Below are positions 1-8,435 of a stretch of DNA of 64,000 nt, piece after piece. Numbering within the stretch: the first letter of the stretch is position 1; every line of letters starts with the position of its first letter. Source of the DNA: Methanoculleus bourgensis MS2 (GTDB lineage Archaea; Halobacteriota; Methanomicrobia; Methanomicrobiales; Methanoculleaceae); contig NC_018227.2 in the NCBI RefSeq assembly GCF_000304355.2, positions 62,001 to 126,000 of the forward strand, given 5' to 3'. The notes below the pieces were generated by a model that ran no database searches, was not told where the DNA came from, and saw only the letters and a program-made list of their open reading frames with translations. The translations under genes and the position numbers were made by a program.

Positions 1-410
1 GTTGTTTGGGGGCGGCGGGTGAGTGGGAGGCGGGGTAGTTACCCACGGGATCCCGTCCAAAAGAAGAGCGTCCTTCACGCCGCCTGGAGGATTGGCGATC
101 GGTGACCGGAGCGGCCGTGAGCCCGCCTGGGGTGAGGGGTTTTTGCCCCTGCCGTTCGGCGCGGCCCCGGCACCCGGGTTGTCGCGGCTGTTTCCGGAGA
201 ACATTCGATTTGGGAGCTCCAATGTGCAGACGCGTGTCACATAAAAGGTATATAGCAGGACGAGTGAGCTCTCACTCGTGGATAGCGGGGTTGCCCATCC
301 CCGGGTTTGACGCCCGGCGGCAACAGGGTCTACGCATTCCGTGTGCGAAGGTATCCCTCTCCCGCCTTAGGCTGTGGAATCTACCGCGGCGTCCAATCAG
401 AGGTTTTGAC
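1..410. other. Leading region without a supported gene
   Basis: No reading frame here looks protein-like. The open frame that runs into the following lipoprotein from position 102 is arginine- and proline-rich and has no signal or domain, so I treat it as noncoding upstream sequence. I see no tRNA or repeat copy in it. Confidence 0.5.
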
Positions 411-1349
411 ATGCGATTAAAGATTGGTGCACTCATCTGCCTCGCTCTCGCGATCATAGCCGGGTGCGTATGGGTTCTTGGTCCGGGCCAGGCTCCGGAA
501 AGCCCTCTTCCCGCCGGGGCGGGCTCAGGCGAAGAGAAGTACTCTCTCACCGCTGAGTTCCCGGAGGTGCGGGACTCGTACACGCTCTACCGGGTAGTCC
601 CTGCCGCCATCACGGAAGAGCAGGTCCGGGAGGTTGCGGAGCGGTTTGGACTCTCGGGGGAACCAGGGGCGATGAACAAAAAGACGGGGGCGTCCCTCCT
701 CATCGACGCCTCGAAGGATCCGGAGGAGCAGGTATCGGTGTATGCACATTCCGGCGCCGTGGCCTACCACATCCCTGACCTGGAACTGCCGACCGAGGTG
801 ACCCGGCAGCCGGACCTCCCGACGGATGCGGAGGCAGAGAAGATTGCGCTTGCGTTCCTTGAGAAGACCGGCATGCAGTCGCCGGATGCCCGGGTCGTGG
901 AGGTTGGGGTGAACCAGAAGCAGGAGGTCTGGAAGGCGGGCGAGAGCGAGCCGGAGGCGTCGTACGATGTGACGAAAGCAGTCCGGTTCGGCCGTTCACT
1001 CGACGGGCTGCCGGTCTATGGCGACGAATTTGCGGTGATCCTGGGCGACGGCGGCGAGGTCGTCGGGCTCGTGAAGACCTGGCGGGAGGTGACGCCGGAC
1101 GGGAATGCCAGCCTCCGATCCTCCAGGGAGGCGTATGAGGATCTCCTTGCAGCAAAGACTGTCCGCCCCCACGGGGGTGGGGAGTATGATCAGATCACGA
1201 TCGAGAACGTCGCGATCGGTTACTGGATGGAGCCGGGAGGTGTCGTCCAGGATCTGGTCCGGCCGGTGTATGCGTTTTCCGGAACCGCGGTCCGGGGCGG
1301 TGCTCCTGAACCATATATCGAATACGTCTTTGCTGATGCAGGGGAGTGA
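411..1349 (+). CDS. Exported lipoprotein with PepSY/FTP-like region
   Basis: This is a 312-residue protein. I start it at ATG 411 because the residues that follow form a lipoprotein signal: a basic MRLK start, a hydrophobic stretch and a lipobox ending IAGC at about residue 19. The upstream extension of the same frame is low-complexity and unlike protein. The mature part is acidic and hydrophilic and has no membrane segment. Residues around 180-225 (GRSLDGLPVYGDEF, then a glycine-rich turn and GLVKTW) resemble PepSY/FTP propeptide domains, which inhibit or chaperone secreted metalloproteases. The next gene starts at its stop codon, so the two are probably co-transcribed. The lipoprotein call is firm; the PepSY/FTP similarity is from reading only and the function is unknown. 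Confidence 0.65.
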   Translation: MRLKIGALICLALAIIAGCVWVLGPGQAPESPLPAGAGSGEEKYSLTAEFPEVRDSYTLYRVVPAAITEEQVREVAERFGLSGEPGAMNKKTGASLLIDASKDPEEQVSVYAHSGAVAYHIPDLELPTEVTRQPDLPTDAEAEKIALAFLEKTGMQSPDARVVEVGVNQKQEVWKAGESEPEASYDVTKAVRFGRSLDGLPVYGDEFAVILGDGGEVVGLVKTWREVTPDGNASLRSSREAYEDLLAAKTVRPHGGGEYDQITIENVAIGYWMEPGGVVQDLVRPVYAFSGTAVRGGAPEPYIEYVFADAGE

Positions 1350-1357
1350 TTCGGGAG

Positions 1358-2257
1358 ATGATGAAGAGCATCAAAGTGCGGCTGCCTGGTCTGCTGCTGG
1401 CATCAGTGCTCATCGGGACGTTCTTCGTTCCGGTGGTCTCTGCCGGTGGGGAGAACACAAACTGGCTTGATACCTTCGACGAGTGGGTCACACCCCGGGA
1501 TATGTCGATGTACAACAAACCGATAGTTACGAAAGAGCCGGTGCGCCCGGGCCCCGAAGACCTGGCCAGGCACCCCGGCATGATCCTGCTCGGGGAGAAT
1601 GTGACGTTCCCCGATATCGCATCTGCGACGGTGTCGGGCTTCCCGTCCGGCCCTACGGTTGGCGTGGTTGTGACCGATCCGGGCTACTTCAGCCCGGTCC
1701 CGCAGGCCGGCGAGGTGAACCTCACAAATCTCCCGCCCCTCCGGAACTACGACCTCGCGACCGCCGACCCAGGGGCGTTCGTCGCCGACGTGGGTTCGGG
1801 GAGCCCGGTGACGCTCCGCCTCTCCGGCCGGGAGTTCGTGCTCGACCTCAAACCGGTGCCGGGTCCCGTTGCAGAAGGCGCCCGGGCTTTTGTGAAGAAC
1901 GAGTCGGGCACGTTCGCCGTCGCTCTCCCCCGTATTTGGTCCTTCGAGGGGATGATCGCCGGGGAACCCGGGAGTTCCGCATCCTTCACGGTCGGCGATG
2001 ACGTGATCCTCGGGACGATCAAGAGTAATACGACGTCGCTCGTCATCGCCCAGGCCGGGACCGTCGAGATCGACGGAGTGCAGAGAATCGTGCATGTCAT
2101 CTACGACGAGCGGGACGTCATCCCAAAATTCTGGCCCCTGGCGACCGATCGCTGCGTGCCGCCGGACGGGGCTGAGGGTTCTCCGGATGTTACCGGAAGC
2201 CGGGTTGCCGGCCTTGCAAAGAGCCTGAGCGACGCTATGAGGCCGGGAAGAGCCTGA
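1358..2257 (+). CDS. Secreted protein resembling an M12-type protease prodomain, no catalytic domain
   Basis: About 300 residues. Several starts are possible (GTG 1346, ATG 1358, ATG 1361). The ATGs place a basic residue run directly before a hydrophobic signal ending in VVSAGG. The middle of the protein (about residues 155-245) reads like the N-terminal prodomain of reprolysin-like metalloproteases: a strand-rich FVLDLKPVPG segment, then SFEGMIAGEPGS, a DDVILGTI turn, and HVIYDERDV near residue 250. The HExxHxxGxxH zinc motif that should follow in such a protease is absent, and the protein ends 60 bases before a CTAG-bounded repeat. It may therefore be a truncated protease or a free prodomain. 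It overlaps or abuts the lipoprotein gene upstream. Confidence 0.55.
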   Translation: MMKSIKVRLPGLLLASVLIGTFFVPVVSAGGENTNWLDTFDEWVTPRDMSMYNKPIVTKEPVRPGPEDLARHPGMILLGENVTFPDIASATVSGFPSGPTVGVVVTDPGYFSPVPQAGEVNLTNLPPLRNYDLATADPGAFVADVGSGSPVTLRLSGREFVLDLKPVPGPVAEGARAFVKNESGTFAVALPRIWSFEGMIAGEPGSSASFTVGDDVILGTIKSNTTSLVIAQAGTVEIDGVQRIVHVIYDERDVIPKFWPLATDRCVPPDGAEGSPDVTGSRVAGLAKSLSDAMRPGRA

Positions 2258-2316
2258 TGACTGAGGGGTCGCCGGGTGTACCCGGGGTACCGGCCGCCCC
2301 TTCAATGTCCACCCTC

Positions 2317-2618
2317 CTAGTGGACTATTTCACCTTATCTTGCGGGTTTTGGTGCGGATCACCAACCGCTCGCGTGAGGCGATGGTGCCCATGCAACAAC
2401 CATCAGGCTACGCTCTCCGGGCTGCACGCATGAAAACAGTCTGCTCCCCGGACAGTGGACCGTGGTGGGCATCACCCTGGGGGGTGGGGGCAGGGGAGGG
2501 GGCTCGCCCCCTCCCCCCGTACGGAAGCCATGCCCGGGGCACAAACAGGGCCATGATTCCCCCACCCGCCAAACCAGGGCAGTTTTCATGGGAAATGTTA
2601 GCTGAAATGCTCCACTAG
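2317..2618 (+). repeat. CTAG-bounded element, family B, copy 1
   Basis: This is a noncoding repeat of about 300 bp. It begins CTAGTGGACTATTTCACC and its far end, read on the other strand, begins CTAGTGGAGCATTTCAGC, so the ends are imperfect inverted repeats. The core holds a G-rich/C-rich block (GGGGGCAGGGGAGGGGG) and a phrase about a GGACAGTGGACCGTGGTGG sequence that recurs in other copies. Its right CTAG is also the left CTAG of the next copy. Confidence 0.8.
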
Positions 2619-2919
2619 TGGAGCATTTCACCTTATTTTACGGGTTCTGGTGCGGGGATCACCAGCCTCTCGCGGAAAGCCACGCGGGAGCATTCATGGG
2701 GTAGAGCGAGAGGCTCGACGCAGGAACGCGGAGTTTCCCCCGGCTCACCCGGGCAGGGGACCGTGGTGGCTATCGCCCTGGGGGTGGGGGCAGGGGAGGG
2801 GGCGAGCCCCCTCCCCGCACAACCCGGACCCGGAGGCACGATCGAACAGAGCAGGGGAGCCGCCCGGTCGCCAACCCAGGGAGGTCTCCGTGGAAAATTT
2901 AGCTGCAACGCTCCACTAG
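2615..2919 (+). repeat. CTAG-bounded element, family B, copy 2 (tandem)
   Basis: Second family B copy in direct tandem with the first, sharing the CTAG at 2615-2618. It starts CTAGTGGAGCATTTCACC, contains the same G-rich core, and ends in an inverted match to its start followed by CTAG at 2916-2919. Immediately after the end comes a palindrome and what looks like the start codon of a lost MNT gene (2920-2939). Confidence 0.8.
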
Positions 2920-2925
2920 ACATAT

Positions 2926-2939
2926 GTCCAATATTGGAC
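2926..2939. promoter_or_regulatory. Perfect 14-bp palindrome before a lost MNT start codon
   Basis: GTCCAATATTGGAC is a perfect palindrome. On the minus strand it is followed after two bases by an ATG (2923) and then TCTAG. The same layout, with a slightly degraded palindrome, precedes the start of the intact MNT regulator at 6223. It looks like an autoregulatory operator whose gene has been replaced by repeat elements. Confidence 0.5.
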
Positions 2940-2964
2940 AGTTCGCGGCCCCCGGGTAGCCGGA

Positions 2965-4689
2965 TCAGCTGAGGACGAGGCTCCCGGTCTCCGCGGCCCT
3001 TCCGTCCCCCTCGCTGCAGGAGACGGTCCAGCGGTAGGTGCCCGGCCCCTCCGGCTCCAGCCAGAACCCGATCTCCTCTCGCCGGGAGTCGTTGAGAACC
3101 GGCACGTCAAAGAAGCGGCGTTCACACTTCTGGCCGCCGGGACCGTCCACCCGGAACTCCGCCGCCCGCAGGAACGCGTCCGCGGTGTCCCGGTAGTCGC
3201 ACCCCACCACGATAAGGTAGCGCTCGCTGGGGGTGTAGGTGCGGGTGTAGGTTTGAGCCGATGCCAGGCAGGTTGCCCCGCCGGTCTCATCGACCTGCAA
3301 AATTCCCCCGTCGAGTTCGACCATCCCGTAGCTCGAGATGGAGAAGTCGGTCCGGTCGACCCCGAGGACCGAGCCGTCCGGTCCGTATGCCACGACCGTG
3401 AAGGAGTGCGGCCCCGGGACCGGGATGACCGCCTGGTCTTCCTCAAGATCCCGGATCAGGATCCCGTCAAAGTAACCGTCGACGCGGGCGACCTCTTCCG
3501 GGCGGTCGAGGCGGTAGGAGAGCGGGACGGCCGCAAAGGTGAGGTGGATTGGAGGATCTTCGCCCGGTTCGGTTTTGCCCCCCCAGGGGATGGTGACGGC
3601 GCTCCCCGATACCGTCGGCGGCACGATCTCTACCCCCTCCCCCATGACCGTCGCGACCGCTTTCGCCCCGGTGGGGCCGTAGGTGACTGCCTGCACAACG
3701 TGCGGACCTTTCGGGAGGGTGACCGACCCGGACGGGAGCACCCCGAGGCTGGTGCCGTCGACGATCACCTCGATCGGTGCGTCATTCAGAGTTGTGAAGA
3801 TGACTGTCCCGTTCTCGACCGAAAGGTCGATTCCCGGCCCGTCACCGCCCGCGTCAAGCCCCACAACCGTCCCGGCGACAATCTCAGCACACTCGGCGGC
3901 AAGGGTGTAGTTGAGCCTCTCCGGCCGGTCGTCGGCGGTATGGATGATCGCATAACTGTCGCGCTCGTAGAGCCGGATCGTCGGTATCCCGGCGGCACGG
4001 AAGGCGTGTTCGTCTCCCCGTGCAGCGTCGAGCAGCCGCGCCGGCGTCTCCTCGATGCACGGCGGGAGCACGTCAAGGATCCACCGGTGCTGGGGGAGCG
4101 TCGTCGCGAGCAGCCGGTCTCCGGAGGCGATGCAGTCGAGGTTGATCGCGGCGACGATCCGGTCGTGGAGGTCCGGGTTGTCGGCGAGCCACCGCCTGCT
4201 CCCCTCAAGCCCGGTCTCCTCGCCGCCGAAGGCGATGAAATAGACCGTCCGGTTCAGGGGGGTGGCGTTGAGGATCCTGGCGACCTCGAGCATCGTCGCC
4301 ACGCCCGCGGCGTTGTCGTCGGCGCCGGGCGTCTCCGGGACGGCGGTGTCGTAGTGTGCGGATATGACGACGATACGGTCGCTCGCCCCCTCCCTGACGC
4401 CAATGATGTTCGAGGAGAGGGCAAGCGGCGGGTCGAAGTAGCAGTTGCTGTACGAAAATCTCCCGGTGCTGACCGAGAGCCCGCGCTCCTCCATCGCGGT
4501 GGCGATATAGGCCGCGGCCGCCGTCCGCTCTTCCGACCCCAACGCCCGCTCGAACGTGCAGAGGTCGCGGGTCATCTCCTCGATCCGTGCAGGATCGGCC
4601 GTAAGATTGTCGAGGGCGGCCGTCGGCGCGATCCCGGCGAGCACTACTAGGAGCACGGCGGCGCCCCTCAGTATTAATGATTGTCTCAT
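2965..4689 (-). CDS. Secreted M28-family zinc aminopeptidase
   Basis: 574 residues with an N-terminal signal peptide (hydrophobic stretch ending GIAPTAA, about residue 25). The catalytic domain spans about residues 30-280. Metal-binding motifs of M28 peptidases are visible in order: SAHYDTAV (His, near residue 112), PGADDNAAG (bridging Asp), GGEETGLEGS (catalytic Glu and ligand Glu), a later NLDC Asp and a C-terminal IIHTADD His. The remaining 290 residues are strand-rich, Ig-like modules probably exposed outside the cell. The family removes N-terminal amino acids from peptides. A second M28 gene survives only as a 5' stub at 6243-6356, and both stubs share the upstream sequence CATGGTTCTCTCTC, so they are paralogues. 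The start is set by the signal peptide. Confidence 0.85.
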   Translation of the reverse strand: MRQSLILRGAAVLLVVLAGIAPTAALDNLTADPARIEEMTRDLCTFERALGSEERTAAAAYIATAMEERGLSVSTGRFSYSNCYFDPPLALSSNIIGVREGASDRIVVISAHYDTAVPETPGADDNAAGVATMLEVARILNATPLNRTVYFIAFGGEETGLEGSRRWLADNPDLHDRIVAAINLDCIASGDRLLATTLPQHRWILDVLPPCIEETPARLLDAARGDEHAFRAAGIPTIRLYERDSYAIIHTADDRPERLNYTLAAECAEIVAGTVVGLDAGGDGPGIDLSVENGTVIFTTLNDAPIEVIVDGTSLGVLPSGSVTLPKGPHVVQAVTYGPTGAKAVATVMGEGVEIVPPTVSGSAVTIPWGGKTEPGEDPPIHLTFAAVPLSYRLDRPEEVARVDGYFDGILIRDLEEDQAVIPVPGPHSFTVVAYGPDGSVLGVDRTDFSISSYGMVELDGGILQVDETGGATCLASAQTYTRTYTPSERYLIVVGCDYRDTADAFLRAAEFRVDGPGGQKCERRFFDVPVLNDSRREEIGFWLEPEGPGTYRWTVSCSEGDGRAAETGSLVLS

Positions 4690-4830
4690 GGTTCTCTCTC
4701 GTTATAGGCGGCCCCCCTCCTGATCGAAGAGCTTGTTCTCGCGCTATAAGTGATTTCTGTGTCAAGAGTCAACTCTTCGGGCTGCCGGGGATGCGGGCGG
4801 CAACGGATACCTTTTTGATAGAGGATCGGT

Positions 4831-5008
4831 ATAGTAGAGCATTTCATCTAATATTGTCCATGCAATACCATCTCACGCGAAGGGCGCGAAGCCGCGAAGT
4901 TCGGTTGCTGGGCGGCAGGGTCCCCTTCGCGTCCTTCGCGCCTTCGCGTGCGGTGGCGATCGCTACTACGCATCAGGACCCGCAACATAAGGTGAAATGG
5001 TCCAATAG
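4831..5008 (+). repeat. CTAG-type element, family A, copy 1
   Basis: One copy of the most uniform repeat (about 178 bp). It reads AGCATTTCATCTAATATTG at the left and AACATAAGGTGAAATGG at the right, which are imperfect inverted repeats of each other. The core carries CGCGAAG words on one side and TTCGCG words on the other, so the transcript could fold into a long hairpin. The outer CTAGs have decayed here (ATAG at both ends). Confidence 0.8.
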
Positions 5009-5155
5009 GGACCGGGCCCCCTTCCCGTGCGGGTGCCCGAGCCGGGCCGCGGCATCCCGGGCCGGTCGGTCTACGAGATGATGGGAAGCCTCTCTGTGGG
5101 CGAGGTGACGCGGGTCGTGGCATCAGCGATCGGGTGGCTTCGCTCCGCCGCTTTC
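5009..5155. other. Possible 3' remnant of a plus-strand gene
   Basis: On the plus strand a frame from the repeat end to a TAG at about 5171 reads as a plausible protein tail containing SVYEMMGSLSVGEVTRVV. It has no start of its own and begins where the family A repeat ends, so it could be the 3' end of a gene cut off by that repeat. I do not recognise a family, and chance cannot be excluded. Confidence 0.25.
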
Positions 5156-5642
5156 TCACCCCTCTTCCCGTAGCGCCTCCGTCAGGCGTCCCCTCAGAGC
5201 CCCGATGGCCTTCTCGCTCATCCCGTCGACGATGCCAGTGCATTTCACCAGAAATCGAGGGGCGGCCCGGATAAGTTCTTCGCAGAAAAGGTCGGGAATC
5301 TCCCGCGAGACGTAGTACTGGGCATCGACCCGTGCTCCCCTTGCCTTTTCCACGAGTATCGCCTCGGCAGGAGCGAAATAATCGGAGAGAAGCCGTTCCA
5401 TGAGCAGGATGGTGCAGGCATGGTTCTCGCACCGGATCCCGATCCGCGTGAGGACAGCATAGAGGGAGAAGTACATCGCGTAATATGCGGTCGTTATCCT
5501 CCAGTCGTGAGCGGGGAATCGTCTGCATCGTCTCAAGGGCCTCTTCGGCCTTCTTCAGGTATGCCGACGCCAGGGTCTCATTCGGGGCGGTGAGGGAGAT
5601 GCCGTTTCTGATCCGGCCGCACCATACAAGCTGGTCCATCAT
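5156..5642 (-). pseudogene. HEPN-domain toxin partner, frameshifted
   Basis: The first 45 codons, from ATG 5642, and the rest of the gene lie in different frames. Removing one base from a four-G run on the plus strand (5513-5516) joins them into a single protein of about 161 residues, reading ETMQTIP then AHDWRITTAYY across the join. The product is a helical HEPN-domain protein (COG1895/2250 type), with AYYAMYFSLYAVL as a typical helix. Its start overlaps the stop of the MNT gene by four bases (ATGA), the usual antitoxin-toxin layout. Either the toxin is dead, or the run is a sequencing error or slippage site. The repaired length fits the family. Confidence 0.7.
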
Positions 5643-6223
5643 CCCACCGCCTTCTCGACGAAGTATTCGGCGCCTTTGATCAGCACATGGTTCCGGAGCA
5701 CCTCCCGGAGGAAGGGGTCCGTACGGAGGTCCCGGTCAAAGATCTCCAGAGGGTAGACGGTGAGGTGAATCCTGATGCCGTAGGTCTTACCAATTCTCTC
5801 AATTTCCTCCCCCCGGCATTCACCGGCAACGAACAGGTCGAGGTCAGACTCCTCGTCTGCGGTCCCCTCTGCGTGGCTCCCGAAGACTGCACCGCTTCCC
5901 TCGATATGGGGGACGATCCGGCTGAGAACTCCGGCGAGGAAGGGTTCCTCCTCCCGGAGGCAGATCCTCCGGTAGACCTCTGCAAGGGTGCAGAAGTCCC
6001 GCGCGTGATCGCCCCGGCGCAGGGAGAACAACCGTGTCCTGCCCTTGGTGACGGAGCGGAGGACCTGCTTTGCCTCAAGATATTCAAGGGCCGTCTGGGC
6101 CGTTCCACGGCTGATCGGAAGGCACCTGGAGACCTCCCGGATGTACATCTCGCGGTCGTAGCCCCGGGTGAAGAGGGAGAGGACCCTGAGATGGTCCTCC
6201 CGGATGTCCAATCTTTTAGACAT
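5639..6223 (-). CDS. MNT nucleotidyltransferase with N-terminal winged helix
   Basis: 194 residues from ATG 6223. The first 75 residues look like a winged helix-turn-helix (repeated basic helices, RGTAQTALEYLEAKQVL), so it may bind its own operator. Residues about 105-145 carry the minimal nucleotidyltransferase motif: AVFGSHAEGTADEESDLDLF, that is GS followed by DxD. In related systems the MNT protein AMPylates and neutralises the HEPN toxin, which here is the downstream frameshifted gene. I chose 6223 rather than the longer frame because the extra N-terminal residues are derived from the peptidase remnant. A degraded palindrome (6226-6241) lies two bases upstream of the start codon and suggests autoregulation. 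Confidence 0.75.
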   Translation of the reverse strand: MSKRLDIREDHLRVLSLFTRGYDREMYIREVSRCLPISRGTAQTALEYLEAKQVLRSVTKGRTRLFSLRRGDHARDFCTLAEVYRRICLREEEPFLAGVLSRIVPHIEGSGAVFGSHAEGTADEESDLDLFVAGECRGEEIERIGKTYGIRIHLTVYPLEIFDRDLRTDPFLREVLRNHVLIKGAEYFVEKAVG

Positions 6224-6225
6224 AT

Positions 6226-6241
6226 GTCCAGAATGTTGGAC
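6226..6241. promoter_or_regulatory. Operator-like palindrome upstream of the MNT regulator
   Basis: GTCCAGAATGTTGGAC has five-base perfect arms and sits two bases before the MNT start codon. The same element in perfect form is at 2926-2939, also before an ATG. A further GGACAT half-site lies just inside the coding sequence. It is a plausible binding site for the winged-helix domain of the MNT protein. Confidence 0.5.
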
Positions 6242-6242
6242 G

Positions 6243-6356
6243 ATCCCCCACATCAGGATTCCGGTTGGGGGCGGTCTCGATCCCTGCCGCCGGTGCGATC
6301 CCGGCAAGCACGATCAGGAGCACGGCGGCGACCGCCCGTATCGAGAGTTGTTGCAT
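6243..6356 (-). pseudogene. 5' remnant of a second M28 peptidase
   Basis: From ATG 6356 the frame encodes a signal peptide (MQQLSIRAVAAVLLIVLAG, then IAPAAG) that closely matches the start of the M28 peptidase at 4689 (AAVLLVVLAGIAPTAA). The flanking 5' sequence CATGGTTCTCTCTC and the CGCGCTATAAG further upstream are also shared. After about 35 codons the similarity ends and the sequence runs directly into the MNT operator. The catalytic part has been deleted. It is evidence of a duplicated peptidase-MNT-HEPN locus. Confidence 0.7.
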
Positions 6357-6512
6357 GGTTCTCTCTCCCGGGTATCCTGATTGGAGGGTTCGTCGTCGCG
6401 CTATAAGCGGCCTCCGGTCCCCCGGACGGCGGCATCGCCGTGACCGCCCCCCGCTTCCCCTGCACGCTGAATGACAATCCTTAAGGCGGATCTTACGAGA
6501 GATACTATTCAA

Positions 6513-7418
6513 ATGCTCGATCAGTTCAAGGGCTGTCTTCTCGGGGCCGCAATGGGCGATGCGCTCGGCATGGCGCGGGAGAGCACCCCTCCCGACTTCC
6601 AGCGCCTCCATGAGGGATACCGCCGGGCCTGGCGCGGCCACCCGAACGCGGGGTTGAAGCCCGGGCGGTTCACCGACGACACCCAGATGATGCTCCTCGT
6701 CGCCGGGATGCTCGTCGGCGGCACCTACTCTGAGCAGGGGTACGCGGCCGCCCTTGCCCGGATGTACATGAACGAGGAGCTCCGGTTCCCCGACGCCGCC
6801 GTGGACGCCGCGTGCCGGCGCCTCCTCCTCTCCGGCGAGCAGTTGGGCGGCGTCGCTTCCAACACCGCCGGCTGCATCAGCATCTCCATCCCGTTCGCGC
6901 TCGCCTACAGCGACCCGGTCGATGTGACCGAACGGGTGGTCCAGGCCTGCAGCGTCACCCATACTCACCCGGCGGCGCACGCCGGCGCGGTCACCGTCGC
7001 GATGCTCGTCCACTACGCCGTCCGCGGCCGCCCCGACGCGCTCTCCCTCGCCGAGAAGCATGCGGGCCTCGAGGACATCACCCTCGGCAACAAGATCCGC
7101 GCCGCCGTCCGCCTTGCAAACGAGGGGATCAGCCTTGAGAGCGCGCTATCGGTGATCGGGAACGACGTGACCGTCTACCAGACCGTCCCGCTCGCATTCT
7201 TCCTTATCCACCGCATCAGGGATGTCTCAGTGCTCCTCAACACCGCCGCCCATGTCGGGGGGAACACCGACACCATCGCGTTCATCTGCGGCGCCTACGC
7301 GGGCGCGACCTACGGAAAATCCGCGCTGCCCCGTGACCTCCTCGAAGGTCTTGAGGGTCGGGATGCGATCGAATCGATGGCTGCCCGGCTCTACGAACGA
7401 TACATCACAAAGCCTTAA
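6513..7418 (+). CDS. ADP-ribosylglycohydrolase family protein
   Basis: About 301 residues from ATG 6513; an upstream ATG at 6471 would add 14 residues unlike the family. The family removes ADP-ribose from proteins or small molecules (DraG/ARH type). Motifs fit: [15 protein letters not shown] at the very start, the metal-binding FTDDTQMM near residue 53, [11 protein letters not shown] in the middle, and [15 protein letters not shown] near residue 250 holding the second metal ligand set. It lies alone between the peptidase remnant and the arginine operon. No nitrogenase gene is nearby, so a DraG role in nitrogenase control cannot be assumed. Confidence 0.9.
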   Translation: MLDQFKGCLLGAAMGDALGMARESTPPDFQRLHEGYRRAWRGHPNAGLKPGRFTDDTQMMLLVAGMLVGGTYSEQGYAAALARMYMNEELRFPDAAVDAACRRLLLSGEQLGGVASNTAGCISISIPFALAYSDPVDVTERVVQACSVTHTHPAAHAGAVTVAMLVHYAVRGRPDALSLAEKHAGLEDITLGNKIRAAVRLANEGISLESALSVIGNDVTVYQTVPLAFFLIHRIRDVSVLLNTAAHVGGNTDTIAFICGAYAGATYGKSALPRDLLEGLEGRDAIESMAARLYERYITKP

Positions 7419-7444
7419 GATTCTATAAAAGACACATCTTCCGT

Positions 7445-8431
7445 ATGGAAATTGCGATTATCGGTGCATCCGGATACACCGGCGGCGAGTTAATGCGGCT
7501 CCTGCTGAACCACTCGTCCGCAGACGTCGTCACCGCGACATCCCGGAAGCTGGACGGCACCCCCGTCGCCTCGGTCCATCCCCACCTCCGGGGGTTGACC
7601 GATCTCGTCTTTCGGAACATCGAAGCCGGCGATATCGACGCCGACTTTGCCTTCCTCGCCGTACCGCACACCGCGGCGATGAAGATTGCCGGGACGCTTG
7701 CAGAGCGGGGGATTAAGACCGTCGACCTCTCTGCCGACTACCGGCTCGCAAAGGACGTCTACGAGAAGACCTACGGCGTGCGCCACGAGGCCTACTTCGA
7801 GGCCCCCTATGGTCTCGTCGAACTCCACCGGGACGAGGTCAGGGGGGCATCCTTCGTCGCGAACCCGGGCTGCTTCCCGACCGGGGCGACGCTCGCGGCG
7901 GCACCGCTGGCGAAGTTTGCCCACACGATCATCTACGACTCAAAGACCGGGGTCACCGGGGCAGGCAACACCCCGTCGGGAACCACCCACTACCCCAACG
8001 TCGGCGACAACTTCAGCGCCTACAAGTGGACGACCCACCGCCACCTTGCCGAGATGAAACAGGAGGCAGCCCGGCTCGGCTCAACCGCCCGGTGCTACTT
8101 CACGCCGCACCTCCTCCCGGTGAACCGGGGCATCCTCACGACGGCCCATATCCTCCTCCGCGAGCCGATGGAGCAGGACGAGGTCGAGGCGCTCTACCGG
8201 AAGTTCTACGAAGACGAGTTCTTCGTCCGCTACCAGAAACCGACCCTTGCCGCCGTGCGGGGAACGAACTTCTGCGACGTGGCCGTGGAGAGCGAAGGCG
8301 ACCGCGTCGTCGCGATATCGGCGATCGACAACCTGGTCAAGGGCGCAAGCGGCCAGGCGATCCAGAACATGAACCTGATGTGCGGGTTTGCGGAAGACGA
8401 CGGTCTCCGCTTCGCCGGCATGCTTCCATGA
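7445..8431 (+). CDS. argC: N-acetyl-gamma-glutamyl-phosphate reductase
   Basis: 328 residues, the usual length. ArgC reduces N-acetylglutamyl phosphate to the semialdehyde with NADPH, the third step of arginine synthesis. The N-terminus has the dinucleotide-binding [14 protein letters not shown]. The active-site cysteine lies in [12 protein letters not shown] (about residue 143). It starts the cluster argC-CBS protein-argJ-argB. An AT-rich TTCTATAAAAG lies 14-24 bases before the start and may be the TATA box of this operon. Confidence 0.96.
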   Translation: MEIAIIGASGYTGGELMRLLLNHSSADVVTATSRKLDGTPVASVHPHLRGLTDLVFRNIEAGDIDADFAFLAVPHTAAMKIAGTLAERGIKTVDLSADYRLAKDVYEKTYGVRHEAYFEAPYGLVELHRDEVRGASFVANPGCFPTGATLAAAPLAKFAHTIIYDSKTGVTGAGNTPSGTTHYPNVGDNFSAYKWTTHRHLAEMKQEAARLGSTARCYFTPHLLPVNRGILTTAHILLREPMEQDEVEALYRKFYEDEFFVRYQKPTLAAVRGTNFCDVAVESEGDRVVAISAIDNLVKGASGQAIQNMNLMCGFAEDDGLRFAGMLP

Positions 8432-8435
8432 GGTG

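Noticed and set aside
102-410. N-terminal extension of the first lipoprotein
   Set aside because: Low-complexity, arginine-rich and no match to a signal; the real signal peptide starts at 411.
2340-2923. Short proteins predicted inside the B elements
   Set aside because: Frames occur on both strands of a repeated sequence, lack ribosome-binding sites and differ between copies.
3253-4650. 465-residue plus-strand frame
   Set aside because: Antisense shadow of the M28 peptidase.
6471-6512. Upstream start for ADP-ribosylglycohydrolase
   Set aside because: The first 14 residues are not found in the family, which starts just before FKGCLLG.
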